A stretch of DNA of 64,000 nucleotides. Source: Stropharia rugosoannulata. Its lineage: Eukaryota > Basidiomycota > Agaricomycetes > Agaricales > Strophariaceae. The position numbers and the translations under genes are program-made. Under the pieces are notes generated by a model. That model ran no database searches, was not told the DNA's origin, and saw only the letters and a list, made by a program, of their open reading frames with translations. The stretch lies in the NCBI GenBank assembly GCA_028532985.1, contig JANCIK010000004.1, positions 2,480,001 through 2,544,000 of the forward strand. The letters are read 5' to 3'. Below are positions 47,607 to 56,630 of this stretch, one piece after another. Position 1 is the stretch's first letter; each line of letters begins with the position of its first letter.

Positions 47607-48002
47607 CTATGGAATCGGGAATAAGATTAGCGCTAGACCATTTTTGCTTTAAGCTCAACGTAAGTGGACTGACGGGTCAGGGACGCGGAACCCACGATGC
47701 GAGAACGTTTCCGCCCTCTGCGATGCGACGTCAGACTAGGCGTTTCACATGAGATAAGAGCAGCTCACTGATATCGGCGACGCTGCCTCTACGGTAGGAT
47801 ACTGGACCGTCATGAGAGTAGCGTGTGCTGTCTGTACTAGGACACCTGGACGGGAAAAAGCCAGGGGTGAAAGGCAGGAAAGCGCCGTATGCCCGCCCTT
47901 GGGCAGCAACGCGTTATTTATATACTGCTGCTCAAATAGGAAATGCCCTGATCACAGGCTACCGTCATTCCGTCCTTCTTCGGGACTCTGCCTTCTACCG
48001 CC
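47607..48002. other. divergent 5' region, bestrophin-like / PQ-loop genes
   Basis: This should hold the first exon of the bestrophin-like gene (unresolved) and both promoters. No separate gene is recognised. Confidence 0.4.
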
Positions 48003-49884
48003 ATGTTCGACTCCCTGTCGGTCAGCGATGTAATGGGCTACATGTCCATAGCATGCTGGCTCGGGGCGCAATTCCCGCAAGTTATCTTCTTTCTCTGCAT
48101 ATACTTGTTTCTTATCGGTGTTTGTAGTCAGGTAGTAGAAAACATCAAATTGCAGTCCTGTGAGGGCCTTGCCTTGCCATTTCTTGCCAACTGGCTGCTA
48201 GGTAAATTGCAGCAGACCTCAATACGTCCGCATAGTTAAAAAGTCTTGCAGGCGACATATCCAATCTCATTGGCTGTATTCTGACTCACCAACTACCTTT
48301 CCAGGTGCGTTTCGCGCCCTATCTACAGGTTATCTCGCGCTGATATAATTTTGTGATTGGCATCACGCAGACATACCTGGCAACCTATTTCGTATGCGTC
48401 GACTGTATCCTGGTTATCCAATATTATTACTACTACAAACCCCCAAAAGGGCCTTCTACGCTTGGCCACATTCGCTCAGCTTCTTTGCCCTCTGCCGTCC
48501 GGCGTATGTCGATCGATAGAGGAGCATCCAGATACCGCGCAATATCTGCTGCAGCGTCGAATGTCGCTTCTGCAGCCGCCGCAGCCGCCTTGGCTTCCCG
48601 GCAAGGCGAACGAGACGACCGGAGGGCTACTCGCTACTCCACAAGATATGGACGAACCCACCTTCATTCGGGAAGCCACAGTGCATCGCGAACGCGCGAC
48701 GAGGAGGAGGAAGAAGATCCAAGCGGAATGATGGAGAGCTTCCGATCAGAGCAAGGAGGGAGAGAACATTCTGCCAAACGAGTCTCATGGAGTATTGAAC
48801 GACACAGAGGTCGAGCGGCTAGTGTCAGCCAAGCTATGAGGTCGCCACAACCCAATAATTCCAATACACCAGCAGATGGATCGTTTCTATTTCCACAATG
48901 TGCTGACGAGAATCGAGAGTTATCAGTGCATGCAAGCCAGGACCTCACTGAAACTCCGCCTCCTGTCGCTTCGAGCCGACCTTCCCGATTTTCGCGTAAG
49001 GGATCAACGATGCTCTTCTTAAGTATCTGGGCGCTTTTTGGCATTGGTTCATTCGCACACAATAAAGCACCTATGTCACACAGTGTAACTGATGTCGGAC
49101 AGGTTTTGGCGTCTACAAGTATCCGTAGTTCGACACCCATCACTTTCGGCAATCATCATGTCCTTCAAACGAGAGAGGAAATCGATTTGGCTAAGCCTTT
49201 ACTCGAACCGTCGTATTCGTGGATATACGGCATCAAACAGGAGGACCCTCCTAGGGACCCTCATGAAGATCCTTCTTCAGAACAAATTCTTGGACGGATA
49301 TTCGCCTGGCTATGTACGACACTGTACCTGACTTCACGACTACCTCAAATATGGAAAAACGTGAGTCCCGAGTGGAATGGTTGAGAATGTTTCTAACTCT
49401 TTATTTATTACTAGTATGTTAGAAAATCAGTCGAGGTAAAGGACAACAACATCTCTTTTTTATCGCTAATAATTCCATGAACAGGGTCTTTCTATGTATT
49501 TATTCATATTTGCTTTCTTAGGCAATTGTTTCTATGTTTCTTCCATCCTTCTATCACCCAGGCGTTTCTTGCCTCCTCCACAATCCTCACAATTTATCCG
49601 AGAAAGTATACCGTACGTGACGTTGTAGTATTCTCTAGTTGATTTCCTCACATGTATTCAGGTATCTCCTAGGAAGCGGAGGCACACTCGTTTTCGACAT
49701 CACTATCGTCGGGCAGTCATTTTGCTTTAAACCTCGTCACAAGCGCCATTCTTTGGCACATGTCAGGCCTCTTGATGAAGAAGAAGCCGGTCTCTTGTCC
49801 GGCGATGCCCTCTCCGCTCACCCAGACTCTAGTATCAGCAATAGAGGTCGGACTTCTCGTATACACAACGTACACAATCCCTAG
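48003..49884 (+). CDS. PQ-loop (MtN3/Ypq1/PQLC2-type) vacuolar/lysosomal transporter
   Basis: Seven-helix PQ-loop proteins of this group export cationic amino acids from vacuoles. The ATG at 48003 gives MFDSLSVSDVMGYMSIACWLG. The first PQ motif is AQFPQVVENIKLQSCEGLALPF (spliced), then LLGDISNLIGCIL and TYLATYFVCVDCILVIQYYYYY. A roughly 200-residue Ser/Arg/Ala-rich cytosolic loop (48430-49010) separates the halves, which is long. The second PQ motif is LTSRLPQIWKNYVRKSVEGLSMYLF (about 49325-49500), followed by LGNCFYVSSILLSP and a last helix LLGSGGTLVFDITIVGQSF. The tail RPLDEEEAGLLSG contains an acidic dileucine-like signal (EEEAGLL) that could target the vacuole. Stop at 49884. Confidence 0.9.
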
Positions 49885-50117
49885 AACAGACTTTTGTATT
49901 TTACTACTCGCTGTCGTGCTGTTAATTGCTCTCACGCGTATGCTATATGTAAAGGCCATCCGCACTACATAGTACTGCCCCCATTATCTAGGCTCGTGAC
50001 CAGCCGCTCCTGCATTTCGCACTCCGACAGCTACGCAGTAGCGGCTGGGAGAAACAGAACACATTTTACCGAGTCACGCTATGTCACAAAAGACTTAGTG
50101 AAATTCACAATCGCCTA

Positions 50118-50886
50118 CTAGTACTTGTCCTCGGAATCCCCTTCGTCTTCACTCTCGCCATCCATATCTTCCTCGTCGCTTCCCAAGCACATAAGGTAGA
50201 TGTCATCCATATTCTGCGAAGGTCACATGACAATTGTGACAGGCTCCCAATTTAGAAAGAACGCGTTAATTTAGAGTAAAAGCCTGTCGAGCTCGCTCCC
50301 TCCTGCAAGGATCCCAAATTTGTTCAATAGGAACTATTTATTAGACCAGTAGCTATTCAGAGACGCGTTCCAATAAGCATTAAGTTAAATAAGTGATGTG
50401 TGATTACCCAAATAAGTTCTGCACGCCAATTACACACATATCACATGCATTGATATTGAAGAGATAGACTTTCCCTGTTGTTCTAGTTCAGCGCAGGTAC
50501 AGAGGGCACCGGGTCTTACCAGCAAACATATTGGAAGGGTTGGAGAAGGAAGGAATTGTTTGGGCTGTCTCGCTTACATCATACATGATCTTATCGCTGC
50601 TTTGACATCCGTGTGCATATTCAATTGAGACTCCGTGTGTATTCCATCAAGATCGGTTGCTCCGATAACTGCAAAACTTCTCATGAACGTAAATAATATA
50701 TAAATGAACAATTGCTATTGAATATATTCACAATATTAGCTGTATATGTGGAGATGTTGACCGTTTTACAGAGACTTTCCTAATTTATCCTCAGCCCATG
50801 TCACAAGCAGTAACATCACATGACCTTCGCAGAATATGGATGACATCTACCTTAGCAGAGTCCGCGTCAAACTCAAAATTCACGCG
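50118..50886 (-). pseudogene. possible acidic terminal exon interrupted by a transposon
   Basis: Removing the element at 50194-50852 and one copy of its TA joins 50886-50855 to 50191-50118 into a single open frame of 36 codons including the stop. It reads RVNFEFDADSAMCLGSD and continues through a strongly acidic tail to DSEDKY. A good 3' splice site (TTGACAG) precedes it on this strand. It looks like the last exon of an unidentified gene. I could not find convincing upstream exons, because the sequence beyond 50890 reads better on the other strand. Treat as tentative. Confidence 0.3.
50194..50852. mobile_element. TA-flanked element with 32-bp terminal inverted repeats (family A, copy 2)
   Basis: Both ends read inward AGGTAGATGTCATCCATA and continue identically to AGGTCA (32 bp). 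TA borders each end (50192-50193, 50853-50854). Length 659 bp. The first 17 bases match the 953-bp element at 29512, and a subterminal GTGACAG also recurs, so they are diverged members of one family. No coding capacity was seen inside; a non-autonomous MITE. Confidence 0.85.
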
Positions 50887-50903
50887 CTGTCAACACAGCC
50901 CCG

Positions 50904-51179
50904 ATGGCCGTGGACATTGAACCCATGCCGGCCATGAGTGCAGTGCCCGTGGTACAGGCAAATCCATATGCAAGGCTGCAGACATTCCCCGCAGGTTTTA
51001 CTTCGGCTACTGGCCCTACTAGCTCTGCTGCACATTCAGCCTACTACTACCCACAGGCTTGGCCTGCTTATTCATATCCAACCACATACCAATACCCATT
51101 CTATGCTTATCCCCTCTCCTACACCCCCACCTCACGTTCTCAGAGCAATGGTACTTTACCCTCTTCAAACTCTTCATAG
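50904..51179 (+). CDS. small Tyr/Pro/Ser-rich hypothetical protein
   Basis: A 91-residue ORF with ATG at 50904 (MAVDIEPMPAMSAVPVV) and a C-terminal half rich in Tyr, Pro and Ser (AHSAYYYPQAWPAYSYPTTY). The biased composition suggests a real, disordered protein or an exon of one, rather than chance. I do not recognise it. It begins 50 bp after the family-A element, and its upstream region may have been disrupted by that insertion. No clear donor site was found that would extend it. Confidence 0.4.
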   Translation: MAVDIEPMPAMSAVPVVQANPYARLQTFPAGFTSATGPTSSAAHSAYYYPQAWPAYSYPTTYQYPFYAYPLSYTPTSRSQSNGTLPSSNSS

Positions 51180-51538
51180 TCGAAATTGTCTTCAAATTTG
51201 CATTTAAATTAAAGTATTTACTGCTTGAATATAGTCTGCATAGATGGAATGGTTAATGTGCATAGATGAGGCCGGGAAATGTAGTGTTGAGCCTATGATG
51301 AGGCCTGATGCATGAGAGACACGCGGGCAAGACGCGCGATTTTTCTAAGTCTTTGTCACGCAAGCATAGCTCGGTAAAATCGGGTCCGTTTTTCCCAGTC
51401 CGTATGCGGTGCATACGAAATGAACGCGGCCCGAGAAAATGTTATATGTGTTTGGGCAAATGTTGTACCTATTTGCTGCTCGGCATCTCGGATGCATGCA
51501 CCGCATGCGGACTGGCTCGCGAGTCTACCCATTATCTA
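51180..51538. other. intergenic with hairpin, before a family-B element
   Basis: No gene supported. It contains the inverted repeat at 51395-51515 described separately. An 83-codon open frame (51308-51559) spans the hairpin but has no recognisable product. Confidence 0.4.
51395..51515. repeat. 22-bp inverted repeat (strong hairpin)
   Basis: Arms 51395-51416 and 51494-51515 pair over 22 positions (left arm starts CCAGTCCGTATGCGGTGCAT). There is one mismatch and one position that would be a G-U wobble in RNA. The loop is 77 bases. Confidence 0.75.
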
Positions 51539-52233
51539 CAGTCATTCACCGGCCAATGAGACAGCCAAATCTTTCTGGCCTCGGAAAAATGTTTAAGACC
51601 CAAAAATTATAATGTAAATGGACCAAAATGTAGATATACACTTGCTATTCTGAAATATGGTATTATTTAGTGAGTATAGCTAAAGTGTGTAGTCCATCGT
51701 ATGCTATCAGTGAAATGGGGGCTTATCAGGGGAACACGGCCCAATGAGACAGAGTCACTCCTGCCTAAGTTGGAAGGGTTTTGATGCTTAGTCACACACC
51801 GCGCCCGCTTTTGTTCGTCGTCTTTGCGTCGTCTACCAAAAATAGCGCGAGTGACATGCTGTGACCAACAGTCTATTTTCAGTAAAAATTGTTCTCTTTG
51901 GCGTCTTTTCAACCTTACGATTCTTTTACATTGAGTCTGGTGAGTTTTAAAAGTAGGTGTTAAGTATATTAAATGATGTATGCAAAAAGATTGAAAATTT
52001 ATTGATAAATACTTGAGAAAATGGACAAGGCATTTTCAAATTTCTCCATCAAAGCAGGTGATATAGACATTCTGAGCCATCGAATAGTTTCTGTGCTCTG
52101 AAACACGCATATAGTATGGACATACATTATTTCAATAGAAATAAAAAAACTCCGAGAGGTTTGGTGAAGAAATGAGCCCACAGGACAAGTTTGTCTCATT
52201 GGGCCGTGTGTCTCATTGGCCGGTGAATGACTG
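51539..52233. mobile_element. TA-flanked element with 25-bp terminal inverted repeats (family B, CAGT ends)
   Basis: Ends 51539-51563 and 52209-52233 are perfect inverted copies beginning CAGTCATTCACCGGCCAATG; TA borders both (51537-51538, 52234-52235). CAGT termini and TA duplication are typical of Tc1/mariner. A second, internal 18-bp inverted pair (ACACGGCCCAATGAGACA, 51734-51751 and 52192-52209) shares the core GGCC(C)AATGAGACA with the termini. Length 695 bp with no transposase; a non-autonomous element distinct from family A. Confidence 0.85.
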
Positions 52234-52487
52234 TATTGCCAATTCTGATGACATTCAAAAGTTATTGGAGGTTGACTATTGGTTGACTAGTGACTAGTGA
52301 CTGGCGGTGTTACGACTCCTCACGTGTTGCAGCCGGAAATTGGGATCGAAGTCCGGTGGTCCCTGGCCTGGGTGTTTGTTAGCTTGAGCATGGATCATAC
52401 TGCAATAAATCCCGTCGCACATACTTGTCCTTTGTGACATCTCCCTGGCTTGCTTACAGACGCAGTTCCATGTGTAGTTGCACAGAA
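52234..52487. other. promoter region of the LisH/CRA gene
   Basis: Contains a short direct repeat (GACTAGT units, about 52277-52303). Nothing else recognised. Confidence 0.35.
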
Positions 52488-53716
52488 ATGCCTAATACAA
52501 GCATAGCGTCGCAGCCATTGGCTAATCCCACTGCGTATCAATTAGTAAGAAGCCGCCTTGCTTTTCCACAAGATAGCTCAACATACTAATTGTTGCAGCG
52601 GTCTCTCGTGCTAGACTACCTATGCCATAGTTGCTATACCGGAACGGCCAGTGCTTTCAATAGGGACAGCACTGTCCGCCAGCTTGACGCTGATGGAGAC
52701 GAAATACTGGAGGATGTAGCTTTGGGCGAACGATCTGAAAAGCAATACTCCGAGGAGAGCTTCCAGGCCTTGCTTGAACAAGTTCAGCTGCGGCAAGGTG
52801 CGCTGCTGCATGATCCAATGGTGCATTGGAACTGCTATCTTACTGAGAGTCCTTTTAGCTATTCGGACATACATCATGTCAGGCCGCGTAGACGATGCGA
52901 TCACACTTCTAAATATCCACTTTCCGTCCGTCCTGTCAGAAGATGTCGCCGCCGAAGCACCGGACAGCGCACGCCCCGCAACAACCAATGTGGAATACGT
53001 ATCGTCGACATCTACGGAGCCTGCGCATTTGTATCTAAATCTGCGCATTCTCGCCTTTAGCGAGGCTTGTAGAACCATGCCACTACCCTATCCTTCTAGT
53101 AGGGCCAAAAGCTCGACATCAAACTCTATACCCCTTGCGCCCTCAGAGGGCGCAGCACGACCGAAAGAGGGCCCACAATATTTAGAACAGCAGATGGAGC
53201 TGCTTACCAGAGCACAGAAGTTGTATGCTTATCTTAGCACGCTCCCCAATATGGCGGATCGCGCTATTTATATGAAGGAACTGGAGAATGTCGGGGGCCT
53301 CTTGGCTTACAAAGTTCCAGAGGAAAGCTCGGTAGCAAAGTACCTTGCAATGGAGCGACGAGAGGCAGTGGCGGACCAAATAAACCGGGCAATCCTCAGT
53401 GAGTTCGAAGCATTTGCCCTCATGTTATCATACAACTGAGCCTGGTTTACTAACCTTAGAGAGAACTAACCAACCCTTAGTCTCGTCCCTAGAACTGGTT
53501 ACTCGACAAACGCAGCTTGTTTGGCAACTTGCCCATGAAAATGGAATCAAAGTACGGCCAGGTGCTGTGATGCCGCCTCGCGGTAATGGCAAAGCATCTC
53601 CAGAAGGGACTGACTACTCGGTAAGGTTCATTGCACTGTTACCTGCTATCCTACTTACATCTTTCCAGGTTGTACCTACATTTGATTTGAACCAATTTTT
53701 GGATGCGAAGCCTTAG
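52488..53716 (+). CDS. LisH-CTLH-CRA domain protein (RanBPM/GID-complex type)
   Basis: The start is the ATG at 52488 (MPNTSIASQPLANPTAYQL); a GTAAGA intron joins it to RSLVLDYLCHSCYTGTASAFNRDS, a LisH motif. A second intron (about 52797-52858) joins QLRQ to AIRTYIMSGRVDDAITLLNIHFPSVL, the start of the CTLH/CRA region. CRA continues through AHLYLNLRILAFSEACR and LLTRAQKLYAYLSTLP to the end VVPTFDLNQFLDAKP at 53716. There is no SPRY domain, so it is not a full RanBPM/Gid1. It resembles the scaffold-type subunits of the GID/CTLH E3 ubiquitin ligase. Subunit identity is not certain. Confidence 0.82.
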
Positions 53717-53890
53717 GTCTGCCTCAGCACTGTGCTAAAGCATGTACATTAACTTCCTACAAGACGTCCTTGTCATAAAAGAGTCGAATATCAATCATGA
53801 TACCTGAGTCATGCTGGTAAATTGACTATGTCTCGACTCTTCTAAGGACTTACGCCCGGTTGTCCCGAGCCTTTACCGTATCTTTGATTT

Positions 53891-54922
53891 TCAAGTCGTT
53901 ATCACCTGGACGTCGTCCCACCGTCTTGTGTTAATGTTTCGTAGCAATGCATCTGGAACACAACAATCTCGTAGACCAACAACTTCAAGGCTCTTCCAGC
54001 GATCCCAAGGCGTCTTCAAGAGGGAATTCATCTCTTCCGATGTCGCGATTTTCAGCCAATGATTGTATGAGAGATCAAGCAATATAATTAAAGGGCATAG
54101 CTTGGGCAATCGATGGATGGGTATTGGCGATGGAAGGTCGATTAAAACCAGATGTGTTATGGTAGGGGGGAATGAAAAGAAGGTGGTCCTATGAAGATGC
54201 GTTGATACGAGTAACAGGGAATTAAGGGGAATTTCAAGAGTCTCCTCGTTATCCCAGTCCGAGCTAATATGCGAAATTCGTTTCTGTAGCAGCTGTGGTA
54301 CCTCGGAGTCTTCATGCATGTCCACTCGACGTGAAAAATACTCTTCGCTTAGATTTGCGGTTGGACCCATGACGAGAATTTCCCCGTCAGCATTTCCGTA
54401 TGGGCTGAACAAGGCATCCAATTTCCAATTTGGCAGCGGGCAGTGTACTGCACAGTAACGAATGATATCGCGGCGCAGGTGTGGGGGTATGTATGGCACT
54501 ACATTATCTTTGAAATCATCCTTGCTTGAGCACTTGGAGACAACTATTTGTAAGCAAAGGAGAGACAGGGTCGGTACATGAGGCAGATCCGCAAAGCTTC
54601 CCATATGCGCTGAAGCGACACTAAGGGCACGCATATGCCATTCGATGTTTACACGAGCACCTTGTGGAGAGGACAATTTCCAACTTTTGGGAGGCGCAGG
54701 ACCAGAGTAGGTAACGGGCGAAGTTGCAATAGGTATCACTGGCTGTTCATTGGAAATCTCCGAGTCGTATGCTAACGCAGTGAGCCGGACTGGTAGAGTG
54801 GGTGTATTGTAGGTGCGAGGTGGTGCTACTCGTTCCCGAGAGGACCTCACGTTCTGTAGATGCCTATATTGTTCTCCACTGCAATATGTACGGTAAATGA
54901 TTCGGCGCGATGGATACAACAT
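53891..54922 (-). CDS. uncharacterised LRR-like protein
   Basis: A 343-residue open frame from the ATG at 54922. The N-terminus is basic and Ser/Pro-rich. The middle has HLRRDIIRYCAVHCPLPNW. The C-terminal third shows leucine-rich-repeat-like strands: ITHLVLIDLPSPIPIHRLP, LCPLIILLDLSYNHWLKI and WKSLEVVGLRDCCVPDALL. This pattern is common in mushroom F-box/LRR-type proteins, but I see no F-box. It may be missing an upstream exon. No function can be assigned. Confidence 0.6.
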   Translation of the reverse strand: MLYPSRRIIYRTYCSGEQYRHLQNVRSSRERVAPPRTYNTPTLPVRLTALAYDSEISNEQPVIPIATSPVTYSGPAPPKSWKLSSPQGARVNIEWHMRALSVASAHMGSFADLPHVPTLSLLCLQIVVSKCSSKDDFKDNVVPYIPPHLRRDIIRYCAVHCPLPNWKLDALFSPYGNADGEILVMGPTANLSEEYFSRRVDMHEDSEVPQLLQKRISHISSDWDNEETLEIPLNSLLLVSTHLHRTTFFSFPPTITHLVLIDLPSPIPIHRLPKLCPLIILLDLSYNHWLKIATSEEMNSLLKTPWDRWKSLEVVGLRDCCVPDALLRNINTRRWDDVQVITT

Positions 54923-55267
54923 ATAATTGCACCACTCACCGCAAAGTATGCAGAAGGCTATTTACCTGGCGAGATTTTTCTGGGCCAGAAAGTTTCATCA
55001 AAATTGGTTTGTCTGGAAGAAGACGTTTTTGAATTCTTAAAGAGAATATGCAAATATGTCTACATAATGAGTACACACTTAAAAGTTAACGTTAAGAGCC
55101 AGACTGGACAGACGGTGAAAGAAAAGTCGGATACTTGTCGGCCCGGTACTTCATAGAATTATTTTTCAATGTTTCCGACGTATATATTCTGTGTCCAGGA
55201 CGGACAGGCCTTTCGCAATTTAATAAAGCATAGCCAGAATTATCTATAGTATATGATACAGTCGTAT
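54923..55267. other. intergenic: LRR-like gene 5' flank and uL3m 3' flank
   Basis: No gene recognised; the open frame 54860-55156 on the plus strand has no recognisable product. Confidence 0.4.
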
Positions 55268-56448
55268 TTACTCAAGTGGCAGGAAGGGACTCCTGCGGTA
55301 AGAAGGCGCCTCAATGACAGGCGGTAATGTTGCTGCCAATTCCACCGTTCCTGCCGGGAAAGGCAGATCGTCGACACCCTTTGGAAGAACCTTCTCGTAC
55401 AAGCCCTTGGCTTGGTTGTGACTTCCTACAGCGACAACTTTCTTTTTTGCATCACGCACAAGAACGTGTGCATCGTCCACACCCGGAACCGTGCCTTTCA
55501 CGAAGATAAGGTTGAGGGAGGTATCCACGCGAACAACAGGGAGGTTTTGAGTCGTAATACGTTTATTACCCATATGCCCTGCCATCTTCTTTCCAGGAAA
55601 CACTCGACCAGGATCCTAAACACGCATCATTTGCCTGTATACGGCGCATTGAAAATACTCGTTCCGTACCTGATGCTGACCTGTAGACCCTGAAGACCTG
55701 TGCGATACAGAAACACCATGACTAGCAGCTAAACCGTGAAATCCCCATCGTTTCATCCCTCCTTGGAAACCTTTTCCAATGCTGGAATGCTGTGAGAATG
55801 AGCGCAAATATTAAGAGATTCTACTTACGAATTCGCCACCACGTCCACATATTGACCAGGCACAAAGTGGATGGCCGACAACGTCGTCCCTAGGGAGGTG
55901 TCGGTTTGATGATTTTATATTTACTACGATCTCTACGCACCAACGGGGACGTGCGCATCTGCAGTAACTGGGAATTCCTTGACTATCCTTTTCGGGGGAA
56001 CCTTAGCCTTCCGGAAATGCCCAAGCATCTGTCTGGTTGTACTTTTAGGGGAGCGGTCTGACGCAGCAACCTGGACTGCGTGGTATATCGATTTGTCTCG
56101 TTTTACAGTCTGAATGTTGGCTGTTACTTGGCAATTTTCAAGCTAATTTATGTCTATGTCTGGCTTTAACAACAAAATGGATCTAATGCTTACCTGGAGG
56201 ATGGTCACCGGAACTCTGACACCCTGGTCGTTCCAAATGGCAGTCATTCCGCGCTTACGAGCAATGAGACCGGTTCGAATTGAATTAGCAGTCCATTTCT
56301 TCGGGCTCGCGTCCTTCAGTGCATCATCGGACGAAGTTGACTGCTTCTGGACAACAGCAGAAGCATGGTCACTAGAAGAGGCGTGGATAGTTCTGAGTTG
56401 CAGGAAACATGGCGAGCGCCGTGAACACGCTGCACGGAGTGCGAGCAT
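55268..56448 (-). CDS. mitochondrial ribosomal protein uL3m (MRPL9/L3)
   Basis: The ATG at 56448 starts [20 protein letters not shown], an Arg/Ala-rich mitochondrial targeting sequence. The mature L3 fold follows: [27 protein letters not shown] (about 56270-56190), [44 protein letters not shown] and [20 protein letters not shown] (about 55870-55720). Then come [28 protein letters not shown], and a C-terminus with [19 protein letters not shown] sequence ending at 55268. It is a large-subunit protein near the peptidyl-transferase centre. Divergent from the RRN6-like gene with 182 bp between starts. Confidence 0.94.
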
Positions 56449-56630
56449 GGACAAGTGTGGGTGAAGAGTATCGGGTGGAAGCTTCGAAAGTAAGTAGTCG
56501 CGTCAAATTCGCGTCCTACTCACGAACTGTCGGACTTGCAAACTGATTTAGGTTCCGCGTCGAGCAAAGTTGGCAACACTTGTACGCTCGCCCTGAACTT
56601 TCTTTGGAATAGTATCATTGCTTCAATGGA

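Noticed and set aside
50000..50193. Plus-strand open frame with a hydrophobic run (LLVLVLGIPFVFTLAIHIFLV)
   Set aside because: It is antisense to an acidic Asp/Glu run, which automatically yields Leu/Ile/Phe-rich frames. No start, family or supporting exon was found.
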